Shown here: positions 15,484 through 22,426 of the stretch, in pieces
Layout of the letters: each line of letters begins with the position of its first letter
Numbering within the stretch: the first letter of the stretch is position 1
DNA from: an uncultured Clostridia bacterium
Lineage (GTDB): Bacteria > Bacillota > Clostridia > Christensenellales > Aristaeellaceae
Assembly: GCA_934631025.1 (NCBI GenBank)
Contig: CAKTXR010000049.1
Location: forward strand, 1-22,426
Length of the DNA stretch: 22,426 nt
Reading direction: 5' to 3'
Program-made: the position numbers and the translations under genes
Notes under the pieces: model-generated
Told to the model about the DNA's origin: nothing
Database searches by the model: none
What the model saw: only the letters and a program-made list of their open reading frames with translations

Positions 15484-15521
15484 AAAAAATCCGTCCGGCG
15501 CGAAAAACACGTCGGACGGAT
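15484..15521 (-). terminator. Intrinsic terminator of the zinc-ribbon envelope gene
   Basis: On the minus strand ATCCGTCCG (15513-15521) pairs perfectly with CGGACGGAT (15489-15497), followed by a run of T residues (15484-15489). It lies 12 nt after the stop codon. Confidence 0.92.
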
Positions 15522-15533
15522 AGACTATGCGGT

Positions 15534-17339
15534 TCAGTTTTCGCCGCCCTCGGCAGGCGTATCGGTCTCGGTGGCCGCGGGGTCGGCGGGCGCGCTCGCG
15601 GAGGGCGCGTCGGACGCAAACAGCGCTTCCTGCACCGCCGGCGTGGCGACGCCGTCGGCCGTCATGCCGATCGCCGTCTGGAACTTCTTCACGGCCTCGG
15701 TGGTCTTTGCGCCAAAGTAGCCGTCGGCCTTGTCATTCAGATAGCCCAGCTCGATCAGGCGCGCCTGAAGCTTCTTGGCCGCGTCGCTCTTGCCGCCGCT
15801 CTCCTGCAGCGTGGTGTAGCCGCTGCTGGGCGCGGGCGTGGCCGTGACCACCGGCTCGGGCGAAGGCGTGGCCGTCGGCATGACGGCGCCCTCCACCTGC
15901 GCGGCCAGCGAGGTCAGCTGCGCCACCGTCGTGGCGTTCTTCAGCTGCGCCACGCCGTCCTGCACGACCGTCCACTCCTGCTTGGAGGCCTCGGCGCGCG
16001 CATCGCTCGTGCCGTTATACTGCGCTTCCGCGTCGGCCTTGATCACCGTCTGCACCGCCTCGTGGAGGATGGTCAGCGTGGTGATGAACAGCTCGTCGTT
16101 CTCCTGCGGCGTTTCGGGCTTGAGCGCGTTCAGAGCGGCCATGTCCTTGTCCATCTCTTCCTGCGCGTAGGTCGGATTGACCGCGCAGCTCTTGACCATA
16201 TCGTCGCGATAGGCGTCGCTCGAATACTCGGTGATCAGGTTAATGCCCTGAGAATACACGCTGTGCGTCACGCCCGCGATCTTCGTGCCCAGGCTGCTTG
16301 TGACGTACACCAGATACCGTATGCCGAAAACCAGCACGATCGCCGCCAGCACGGCGCCCAGGCCGATTTGCAGCTTCCGGTTGGTCTTAAGCTGATTCAG
16401 CACGGCCGCAAAATTGAAGCCGCTCTTTTCAGCCGGCGCGTCCTCGTCCTCGTAAAGGCTTTCGTCGTACGCGCCGTCCTCATAGGCCGCCTCGTCGTAG
16501 GCTGCGTCGTCGGATGCGAACGTCGCGCCGTCGGCAGCCTGCTCGTCATAGGCGGCTTCCTCCGCGCCAATTTCGGCCTGCGCCGCTTCGTCCGCAGCCG
16601 CCTCCTCCAGATCAACGCCCTGCGCTTCGCCGCCGTAACCCGGGATGTCGGCCGCCGGCTCTTCGTAGTCCTCGTCATAGGCCGTGTTCTTTTTGCCCAG
16701 GCCCAGCCGGTCGCGCAGCGACGTCTTGCTCGACTTCATGGCCTTGCGCTCCTCGAAATCGCGCATATAGCGCTGCACCTTCGGGCTGATGCGTGCGGGA
16801 GCCAGCTCGCGCATTTTGTACTTCTCCACAGCGGACTTCGGCGCTGCATCGTCGCCCTGCCGCGTGGGCTGAGCGGCTTCCTCTCCGGCTGTTTCAGACG
16901 CGTCCTCGTTCGGCCCGTCCTCAGGATAAGCGTCCTCGGCAGGCTGAGCCGCATCCTCTTCGACGGAATCGTCGTAGGCCGCTTCGTTTTCGGCGTAATC
17001 CTCGGCAGGCTGCTCTTCAGCGGGCGCTTCCTCAACGTCCTCGTCGCAGACCGGCGCGTCGTCCTCTTCTCTCGCGTCCTCCTCTTCAGAAAGCAGCGGC
17101 CGATAGGTGGTGTTCGAATACAGATCGTCCTCGGGCTGATTGTCATAGGACATATAGTCGGTGCGCGTAAACGCGCTCATTTCGCCCGCCGGTTCGCGCT
17201 CGATCTGATCGACCGGCACGCGCGCCTGAGCCGCCGTATACATATTGCCCTCAAAGCGCTCCTCGCCCAGCGCCGCGCCGCAATGCGGGCAGTTCACGTC
17301 CTCGGCATGGATGCTTTTTCCGCAATGACTGCAAAACAT
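15534..17339 (-). CDS. Zinc-ribbon, acidic, one-TM protein with external peptidoglycan-binding domain
   Basis: The 601-residue protein has an unusual architecture. An N-terminal zinc ribbon (CSHCG 3-7, CPHCG 17-21) is followed by about 270 residues of acidic, probably disordered sequence with AAYDE/GAYDE-type repeats near 263-296 and one basic island (170-216). A TM helix lies at 324-346, an external helical domain at about 350-490, a Thr/Pro linker and a PG_binding_1 domain at about 508-575 (KKLQARLIELGYL, DGYFGAKTTEAVKKFQ), then an Ala/Pro-rich tail. Topology should be ribbon inside, wall-binding domain outside. I chose the ATG at 17339 because AAAGGAGG lies 7 nt upstream and the ribbon starts at once. 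Function is unknown; linking a cytoplasmic partner to the cell wall is inference. It has its own promoter, a roughly 310-nt leader and a terminator. Confidence 0.9.
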   Translation of the reverse strand: MFCSHCGKSIHAEDVNCPHCGAALGEERFEGNMYTAAQARVPVDQIEREPAGEMSAFTRTDYMSYDNQPEDDLYSNTTYRPLLSEEEDAREEDDAPVCDEDVEEAPAEEQPAEDYAENEAAYDDSVEEDAAQPAEDAYPEDGPNEDASETAGEEAAQPTRQGDDAAPKSAVEKYKMRELAPARISPKVQRYMRDFEERKAMKSSKTSLRDRLGLGKKNTAYDEDYEEPAADIPGYGGEAQGVDLEEAAADEAAQAEIGAEEAAYDEQAADGATFASDDAAYDEAAYEDGAYDESLYEDEDAPAEKSGFNFAAVLNQLKTNRKLQIGLGAVLAAIVLVFGIRYLVYVTSSLGTKIAGVTHSVYSQGINLITEYSSDAYRDDMVKSCAVNPTYAQEEMDKDMAALNALKPETPQENDELFITTLTILHEAVQTVIKADAEAQYNGTSDARAEASKQEWTVVQDGVAQLKNATTVAQLTSLAAQVEGAVMPTATPSPEPVVTATPAPSSGYTTLQESGGKSDAAKKLQARLIELGYLNDKADGYFGAKTTEAVKKFQTAIGMTADGVATPAVQEALFASDAPSASAPADPAATETDTPAEGGEN

Positions 17340-17374
17340 GGTCTGTCCTCCTTTATATGGGATTGCGTAAGTCC

Positions 17375-17558
17375 GTCTCAAAAAGGGAAACGCCGCGCGT
17401 CCCCTGCGAATCGTTCAAATGCCGCCGGTTCGGCAGGCGCACTCAGGCCTTCGCCCCGAAAACAACCGCCCGCGCCCCTTCGAGACACGCTTTCAAAGCC
17501 GTCTCGACATGGGAACGCCGCGTCCCCCGCGAATCGTTTGAATGCCGCCGGTTTATCG
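17375..17558 (-). repeat. Imperfect direct repeat in the long leader of the zinc-ribbon gene
   Basis: About 55 bp at 17375-17434 recur, with several changes, at 17501-17558, about 126 bp apart; the best conserved part on the plus strand is GCGAATCGTTCAAATGCCGC. Both lie between the promoter (17656-17684) and the start codon (17339), so they are transcribed as leader RNA. No gene is visible in 17340-17772. Confidence 0.6.
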
Positions 17559-17655
17559 AACTGTCTCTGGGACTTCCGTGTGGAAACCGCCGAAACAGCC
17601 GCTCAGGGAATTTCTGAAACAGACTCCTGCGTATACTTCAAGTTTTCAATGATTT

Positions 17656-17684
17656 ATTATACTCCCGCCGCCCCAAAACGTCAA
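17656..17684 (-). promoter_or_regulatory. Sigma-A promoter of the zinc-ribbon gene
   Basis: The minus strand has TTGACG (17679-17684), a 17-bp spacer and a perfect TATAAT (17656-17661). The start is expected near 17650, giving an unusually long leader of about 310 nt. Confidence 0.82.
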
Positions 17685-17772
17685 GCATGACGGCGCGTTT
17701 CAGCCGTTCGGCGCGCTAAAATTAAACGTTTGCGGCGTTTTTTCGCGCTCTGAGCGGCCCTTTTGAACGCGC

Positions 17773-18498
17773 TCAGCCCACAGCGCCCTCCGCGTTCGGG
17801 TCGGCGGTCGGCTCGGCGGCGCTGTCCGTGGCCGCAAGCGCGTCGTCGGGAATAATCACGTCGCCGCCCGCAGGTACGCTCTGCGGCGTGTCGAGCGAAG
17901 GCGCGCCGTCGGGATAGCACTTCGAGCAGGGCTGGAGTCCCTCGGCGATCGCATCCTGAAGAATCAGGCGGCGGCTGTTGGTCTGCATATCGCAGATTTC
18001 CTGCTTGTGATAGTACTGCGCGTTGTTGGTCACGGCGTAGACGATGGTCACCTGCGTGGTCGGATCCATGGGCAGCTCGCCGTCCTGGGTCGTCATGCCC
18101 TCGGTCGTGCCGTCGCCATAGGTCACGGTGTAACCCTCCTGACCGTCGCCGGCATAGAAATCGGCGACCGGCTCAGGGGTCTGCGCGGCGTTGCCGTAGC
18201 CCGCCAGCACCGGCGTCTGCGGCGTGGGCAGCATGCCGTTCGTCGAGGACGCGCCGTTCATCAGCGCGAACGCGCCGATCATCACGCCCAGCGCGCACAC
18301 GGAGAGAATCACGCGCATGAGGGCGTTCAGGTGCTTTGAATGCCAGGCCAGCAACACGCCGACCGGCGGCAGCACGACGGCCAGAAAGAGATTGATCAGA
18401 AAGGCCTGAAGCGTCTGCCGCTTTTCCTCCGCGGCCTGAGAATGTTCGATGTAGCTGTTGCCGCCCCCGCGGCGGGCGTTGGGTCTTTCCTTCTGCAT
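17773..18498 (-). CDS. Two-TM protein with external His/Cys (YYH-C-CxxC) motif
   Basis: The 241-residue protein has a basic, Gly-rich cytoplasmic start, two TM helices (about 32-52 and 60-80), a low-complexity linker and an extracytoplasmic region containing QYYHKQEICDM (H164, C169) and, 22 residues after C169, PCSKCYP (C191, C194). This H-x4-C-x21-C-x2-C spacing is a small presumed metal-binding or Ada-like module that I know from the C-termini of secreted clostridial nucleases and hypothetical proteins (YYHxxxC...A...G..PCxxCxP). An acidic Ala/Asp/Pro tail follows. Its role is unknown. GGAGGAGG precedes the ATG. It lies upstream of the zinc-ribbon gene on the same strand; the 434-bp gap and internal promoter imply separate control. 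Confidence 0.85.
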   Translation of the reverse strand: MQKERPNARRGGGNSYIEHSQAAEEKRQTLQAFLINLFLAVVLPPVGVLLAWHSKHLNALMRVILSVCALGVMIGAFALMNGASSTNGMLPTPQTPVLAGYGNAAQTPEPVADFYAGDGQEGYTVTYGDGTTEGMTTQDGELPMDPTTQVTIVYAVTNNAQYYHKQEICDMQTNSRRLILQDAIAEGLQPCSKCYPDGAPSLDTPQSVPAGGDVIIPDDALAATDSAAEPTADPNAEGAVG

Positions 18499-18587
18499 AC
18501 GGCCTCCTCCGCCGCATTAAAACGCGGCATGAAAATCACAAATTTAGACGTTCGTCAGGCAGGAATTGCCCCGCCCGCACAGAAATT

Positions 18588-18617
18588 TTATAATAACGGG
18601 TTCGGAATCCGTCTCAA
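18588..18617 (-). promoter_or_regulatory. Possible promoter of the two-TM protein gene
   Basis: On the minus strand TTGAGA (18612-18617) is followed after 18 bp by TTATAA (18588-18593), or after 16 bp by TATTAT. It is moderate in quality and well placed about 90 nt before the ATG at 18498. On the opposite strand a TATACT about 25 nt before the ynzC-like ATG may be a -10, but it lacks a clear -35. Confidence 0.4.
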
Positions 18618-18679
18618 AACGCAGACGCTCCGACACGTCACAATTCATTATATACTATTTTCAGGAGCGATTCAAGAGT

Positions 18680-18925
18680 ATGGAGCAGAAACATCTCGCC
18701 CGCCTCAACGAACTGGCCAAGCTGGCCAAAGAGCGCGCGCTGACGGCTGAGGAAACCGCCGAACGCGCCGAGCTGCGCAAGGAATATCTGGCGACGTTCC
18801 GCGCCGCCTTCCAGCAGCAGCTCGACAACACCGTCATACAGTACGACGACGGCACCCGCGTGCCCATGAGCGCCTTCAAAAAGCTGCATCAGGCCGAGGA
18901 AGCCGAAAAGAACGCCAGGCGCTGA
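18680..18925 (+). CDS. ynzC: YnzC/DUF896-family small protein
   Basis: The 81-residue protein matches DUF896 (Bacillus subtilis YnzC family). It has an N-terminal helical hairpin RLNELAKLAKERALTAEE, the conserved ERAELRKEYLATFRA, and a C-terminal Gln/Asp segment. The family folds as a two-helix hairpin; in Bacillus ynzC belongs to the SOS-controlled yneA operon, but the molecular role is not settled. The ATG at 18680 is preceded by AGGAG 12 nt away. It is the only plus-strand gene here, divergent from the two-TM gene, and has its own terminator. No LexA-type box is evident upstream. Confidence 0.92.
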   Translation: MEQKHLARLNELAKLAKERALTAEETAERAELRKEYLATFRAAFQQQLDNTVIQYDDGTRVPMSAFKKLHQAEEAEKNARR

Positions 18926-18969
18926 GGGCCGCATCGAAGGCCGCCGCGGAGGAAACGAATAGGCCGGCG

Positions 18970-19013
18970 CGCCCCGGCTGTGTTCAGCAGACGAACGCAG
19001 CCGGGGCGTTTTT
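18970..19013 (+). terminator. Intrinsic terminator of the ynzC-like gene
   Basis: An 11-bp perfect stem (18970-18980 with 18998-19008, CGCCCCGGCTG and complement) is followed by TTTTT, 44 nt after the stop codon. Confidence 0.92.
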
Positions 19014-19074
19014 ATGGCAGGCAGGCAATATAAATTCCATTGCTCAGCTGCGGACTGTGAAAAGAGACTTCAGC

Positions 19075-19122
19075 AAAAGCGTCCAGCCGAAGGCCGCGAA
19101 TCACTCGCCCCTTCGGCTGGAC
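19075..19122 (-). terminator. Intrinsic terminator of the MATE-MerR operon
   Basis: On the minus strand a perfect 13-bp stem GTCCAGCCGAAGG (19110-19122 with 19081-19093) is followed by GC and TTTT (19075-19078). It lies 18 nt after the merR stop and faces the ynzC terminator. Confidence 0.85.
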
Positions 19123-19140
19123 GGCTGTTGCGGCGGCCTT

Positions 19141-19977
19141 TTACGCCTGTTTATACGATACCGGAATGCAGATCTCGGTCACAAACTTTTCCGTATCATT
19201 GGTCACGCCATAGTCGATGAGCGTAATCTCGCGGGAAAAGCCGGAGATCTGCATATTGTGCTTCCGGATATATTCGAGCAGCTTCTTTCTTATATGGCTC
19301 CTGAGCCTGCGCATGACTTCCCCGAAAACGCAGCCGCGCGCAGAGCGTTTCCGGCAGTTCAAGCGGTTCCGCGTTGTAAATAACCTCCTATCCAATATCA
19401 GAAAAATGCCGTCGTACCGCGCGGTTTCAGCCCTTTGCAGATGCTCCCGGGAGATGCCAGGCCCGACCTTGCCCAGAAACACAACGGCCTCCGCGTCGGA
19501 CTGATCCAGCCTTCTGATCGGCGCTTCCATATCAAGAAAGCCGTCGATTTTCAGGGGATCGTCCATCCACACAATGCGGCAGGCCGGACGCCGCACAAGC
19601 GACGCCGTATCCAGCGGCGTATTCTGCGCGTCCATCAGCCATTGCAGGCGATGATCGATTTTCCGCTCGATGCGCTCCAGCTCCCGCCGCTTCTTCAGGA
19701 CCGCCCGCTTTTGCTGCATCAGCTTTTCCTCAATGCGGCCTATGTCCCTGTTTTCGAGAAAATCCGCAATTTCGGACAGCGGCATATCCAGCGCGCGCAG
19801 ATAACGGATCGTATTGAGCGCCTCGAATTGTTCCATGCTGTAATAACGATAGCCGAAGTCGGGGGCAATATATTCCGGCGCAAGCAGGCCGATATTTTCA
19901 TAGTGCCTGAGCGTGCTCCCGCTGACGTGGAACAGCCACGAAACTTCGCCGATAGGAAGCAAACCCTTTTTATCCAT
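19141..19977 (-). CDS. MerR-family transcriptional regulator (BmrR-like), internally frame-altered
   Basis: The 278-residue product has a MerR helix-turn-helix (IGEVSWLFHVSGSTLRHYENIGLL with YRYYSMEQFEAL), a dimerisation coiled coil (RIEEKLMQQKRAVLKKRREL) and a C-terminal GyrI/BmrR-type effector domain ending TEICIPVSY. Such regulators sense drugs and activate efflux genes. Within the effector domain, the frame from about 19386 to 19288 reads RRLFTTRNRL..., whereas the neighbouring frame gives VIYNAEPLELPETLCARLRF and AQAQEPYKK, clearly the ancestral sequence. So one base is missing near 19384-19388 and one is extra near 19284-19292; the reading frame survives with about 33 wrong residues. 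AAGGAG lies 6 nt before the ATG and overlaps the MATE gene end. Confidence 0.82.
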   Translation of the reverse strand: MDKKGLLPIGEVSWLFHVSGSTLRHYENIGLLAPEYIAPDFGYRYYSMEQFEALNTIRYLRALDMPLSEIADFLENRDIGRIEEKLMQQKRAVLKKRRELERIERKIDHRLQWLMDAQNTPLDTASLVRRPACRIVWMDDPLKIDGFLDMEAPIRRLDQSDAEAVVFLGKVGPGISREHLQRAETARYDGIFLILDRRLFTTRNRLNCRKRSARGCVFGEVMRRLRSHIRKKLLEYIRKHNMQISGFSREITLIDYGVTNDTEKFVTEICIPVSYKQA

Positions 19978-19980
19978 CGG

Positions 19981-21337
19981 TTACTCCTTCCCCTGAACGG
20001 CTCCGGAGCCCGCCGTATGACTGCAAAGGCAATCAGACAAATTATCCCCCAAAACAGAGACCCCGCCGCCGTAGCCAGCCCCATCGGAAGAAGCGTTGCC
20101 GGAAACAGCCGCGCCGTCAGATAAACGCCGGGAATACGCACAAGCGCAATGGCGATAATGTTATGAAGAAACGACAAGCCGGATTTTCCGCAGGCGCAGA
20201 AATAGCCGCTGAAACTGAAATGAACGCCCGCAAAAATACAGTCGAAAATATAACCGCGCAGATACTGCCCGCCCAAACGAACAACATCTGATCCGCCAGC
20301 CGTATTCTGACCCGTAAACAGGGCGACAATCGACTCCGCCGTAAACTGAATCACGCCAGAGGCCAGAATGCCAAACCCCGCCGCCAGCATGACGGCGTAT
20401 CGCAGCGTCCGTATGGCGCGTTCGGGCTTGCCCGCGCCAATATTCTGCGCGCCCAGCGCGGAAACGGTTGAAAGCATAGAGGACGGGATCAGGAACAGAA
20501 AGCTGATAACCTTCTCCACGATTCCAACTGCGGCGGCGTCGTTCAGTCCCCGTTGATTGGCGATGATCGTAATGACGATAAATGCAATCTGGATGAGACC
20601 GCCTGCAAGGCAATCGGAATGCCGATCTTCAGAATTTTCCCCATCACGGGGGCGGCGGGGCTTGAAATCCTCCCTTTGCAGAACGATGCTCTTCCTTCTC
20701 AGAATAACGACCAGCGAGACGACGACGCTGACGGCCTGAGAGAGCGTCGTGCCGAGCGCCGCGCCGGCAGGCCCAAGACGCAGAACGCCCATAAAGAGAT
20801 AGTCCAGACCGATATTGGCAATGCAGGCGACGGCAATAAAATACATGGGACTCTTGCTGTCGCCCAGACCGCGAAAAATTGAGCTGATGATATTATACGC
20901 CGTGATAAACGGAATCCGATAAAGCAGATGGTCAGGTAGGCCGCCGTGCCGCTTACGGCTTCCTCCGGCGTGGACATAACGGAAACGATCGGACGGACGA
21001 AAAGCAGCAAAGCGACGGTCAGCGCGACGGAAACCGCCATAAACAGCGTCACGGTGTTGCCAATATCCTGCGCCGCCCGTCTGCGATCGCCCGCCCTAAC
21101 GGCCTGTCCGATGCTGATGGTCGTGCCCATGGCGAGGCCGACGATCATCACCGTAAGCATGTGCATGACCTGCGAGCCGATAGACACGGCCGTCGTGCCG
21201 GCAACGTTTTCATACTGCCCGATAATGAACAGATCAGCCATACTGTAGAGCGTTTGCAGAAAGTACGAGAGCAGATAGGGCTGCGAAAACAGCACGACAT
21301 TCTTGAACACGCTGCCGGTTATAAGATTCCTTTCCAT
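19981..21337 (-). pseudogene. MATE-family multidrug efflux transporter, frameshifted
   Basis: Read across frames, this is a full-length MATE (DinF/NorM-like) cation-drug antiporter of about 450 residues and some 12 TM helices. It begins MERNLITGSVFKNVVLFSQP and continues LYSMADLFIIGQYENVAGTT; further on come IPFITAYNIISSIFRGLGDS, LGPAGAALGTTLSQAVSVVV and IGAGKPERAIRTLRYAVMLA. Breaks: one base missing near 20912-20917, an indel in the G run at 20648-20652 that is compensated near 20602, and probably a fourth just before the likely stop at 19981-19983. GAAGAAGG precedes the ATG at 21337. MerR follows 3 nt after the stop. The gene is either newly inactivated or affected by local sequence errors. 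Confidence 0.85.
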
Positions 21338-21370
21338 AAGCACGCCTTCTTCCTGAATGACTCTGCTCTG

Positions 21371-21401
21371 ATTATAAACTCTACAGCCGTTGCAAAGTCA
21401 A
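21371..21401 (-). promoter_or_regulatory. MerR-type promoter and operator of the MATE-MerR operon
   Basis: On the minus strand TTGACT (21396-21401) and TATAAT (21371-21376) are separated by 19 bp, two more than optimal. The spacer holds an imperfect 21-bp dyad (21378-21398, half-sites ACTYTRCA). Overlong spacers with a central dyad are the hallmark of promoters that MerR-family activators untwist, so this should be the operator of the regulator encoded at 19141-19977. Confidence 0.8.
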
Positions 21402-21734
21402 CGACAAAGCGGTTTTTTAACGTGGACGGCAGCGCTCCCCGCGCCCTTTCGCGCCTGTTTTTCGCAAGGCTCCAGATTCCGACTGGCTGAACGTCTGCAA
21501 ATTCGCTCTATCAGTGCGGCGAAAAGAAACTCCTTTCCAAATATCAATCAGGCCGTGCTAAAAAAGTTCTTCCCCGCAGATAAAACCGTATGGTTACGCC
21601 TTCTTCGCGCCGAATCGTTCCTTATCCGAGAGACTTTCGCCCGGCGCAGCGAATAGTCGCATCGCTAAAAAACATCCGCGCACGCTATTAAACCCGTAGT
21701 GCAGCGGCTCAGAACGCAAAAAACAAGCGTCGTC

Positions 21735-21980
21735 AAAGCGTTTTTTCCTTCAAGTACCTATGAAGCTCAATGCGCCGATCTTTAGCGATAGGCCCGACAA
21801 CAAACGCCAACAATCTAACGTCGCATCCTTTTCAATCATTTCTCCGCCTGTTCTTATACGTCATTCTGACTACATCCCGCAAATCTACGCAGTGCTGACT
21901 ACTGATTGTTTTTTCCTTTGATATTTCGAGCGGAACACGATATGCCCGATATGAAGCAGACCGTCCGCTGGGTTTGCCAT
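21735..21980 (-). pseudogene. Possible decayed IS200/IS605 TnpA relic
   Basis: From an ATG at 21980 the minus strand reads MANPADGLLHIG then HIVFRSKYQRKKQ, and stops at 21885. Other frames continue DLRDVVRMTYKNRR and then RRIELHRYLKEKTL. The HIVFRxKYxRK start and the spacing to DLRD resemble Y1 transposases of the IS200/IS605 type. The HxH and catalytic Tyr regions are not visible, and the frame is broken at least twice. The hairpin GCTCAAC...GTTGAGC at 22019-22051 lies just upstream, as in IS200 left ends. This is a weak identification. Confidence 0.35.
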
Positions 21981-22018
21981 ACATTTCACCGTTCGCATAG
22001 CAGCCGGTTTTCTGTTTT

Positions 22019-22155
22019 GCTCAACTGCCCAAACACAACCACCCGTTGAGCAGATGACTTTACATAACCCTATAAGGACCTATTCTCTGTGATTGCCCTC
22101 TAAAGAGAGCCGCGAAAAAGCACGCTCGACTTCACAAATCCCCGCCTCGGGGATT
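22019..22155. other. Two hairpins in gene-free DNA
   Basis: GCTCAAC pairs with GTTGAGC (22019-22025 with 22045-22051), and AATCCCC with GGGGATT (22137-22143 with 22149-22155, 5-nt loop). The second has no T run on either side. They may be remains of the insertion-sequence end. The rest of 21402-22369 is AT-richer than the genes, with many short A and T runs, and I see no intact gene in it. Confidence 0.35.
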
Positions 22156-22369
22156 CCCTCACACTTGCACATATCAATATTCCGCCATTACCCGCAAAAC
22201 CGCAAAACCGCTGCAACTTTTTATCCTACGCCCAAGACTCCATTTTCCTGCCCGCAGCCAAAGTGCGATATATCCCGTTGTCCCCCATCATACGCCCAAC
22301 GCGCGGCGCGAAAAGCAAAACTGTTCCCCGGCGAGTCCCACACCCGCCCATACCGCCATCACCATCTCT

Positions 22370-22426
22370 TCACGGCCTCTTACGCTTTTCAGCAAGCCGC
22401 TGCTGAATGGCGTCCTGCACGGCGAT
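22370..22426 (-). CDS. C-terminal tail of a gene continuing beyond the window
   Basis: The minus strand is open from the window edge and ends IAVQDAIQQRLAEKRKRP with a TGA at 22370-22372. The charged helical tail and the GC-rich codons fit a real gene end, but 18 residues are too few to name a family. Confidence 0.4.
   Translation of the reverse strand: MAVQDAIQQRLAEKRKRP

Noticed and set aside
17357..17617. Plus-strand frame with repeated ESFKCRRF/ESFECRRF
   Set aside because: The repeated peptide simply reflects the DNA direct repeat in the leader; it has no ribosome binding site and is antisense to the zinc-ribbon leader.
17701..17790. Terminator after the two-TM protein gene
   Set aside because: CTGAGCG/CGCTCAG arms exist, but neither strand has a T run in the correct place, so I do not call it.
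18530..18679. LexA-type SOS box before the ynzC-like gene
   Set aside because: Only a partial CGAAC...GTT resemblance is present near 18594-18605; the symmetric CGAACN4GTTCG form is absent.

Overview
The window is GC-rich chromosomal DNA from what is most likely an uncultured, gut-type Clostridia lineage of the Bacillota. Supports are strong AGGAGG-type ribosome binding sites, near-consensus sigma-A promoters, a YnzC/DUF896 protein, smpB followed directly by ssrA, and a BceRS/MacB-like regulator plus FtsX-transporter layout. Genus cannot be read from the sequence. Nearly all genes lie on the minus strand, so reading runs from high to low coordinates; only the small ynzC-like gene is on plus.

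Layout from left to right. At 1-4533 is the double-strand-break end-processing pair sbcD-sbcC (ATGA overlap) with a good promoter, followed by a frameshifted DUF6050-like membrane gene coupled to the sbcC stop. At 4580-4942 is a GNAT acetyltransferase relic with an internal deletion. At 5006-5950 is the trans-translation unit: one promoter, smpB, then tmRNA only 6 nt after the smpB stop, then a strong terminator. At 6206-11254 is an export or sensing module made of an ABC ATPase, a large two-domain FtsX permease and a signal-peptide/one-TM extracytoplasmic protein, with 10-bp direct repeats upstream that could bind a response regulator. At 11490-15381 are two inverted copies of a composite intergenic repeat that bracket YgjV, an OmpR-family response regulator and a histidine kinase. 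The regulator and kinase are separated by 648 bp of decayed repeats. At 15484-18617 are two cell-envelope proteins: a zinc-ribbon/acidic/TM/peptidoglycan-binding protein with a roughly 310-nt repeat-bearing leader, and a two-TM protein with an extracytoplasmic His/Cys motif. At 18680-18925 is the ynzC-like gene. At 19141-21401 is a MATE efflux gene (several frameshifts) and its BmrR-like MerR regulator, behind a promoter with the 19-bp spacer and dyad typical of MerR activation. The last kilobase is AT-richer and nearly gene-free, with a doubtful IS200-like transposase relic and the tail of a further minus-strand gene.

Working model: the YgjV/RR/HK genes probably control the neighbouring ABC operon, and the extracytoplasmic protein may be its accessory factor. 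The most unusual feature is that this regulatory block sits between inverted repeats and contains a repeat-filled gap. I found no CRISPR array, tRNA or rRNA, and no intact mobile element. I do not see convincing evidence for a wholly new system; the best leads are the inverted-repeat-bounded regulator block and the zinc-ribbon envelope pair.
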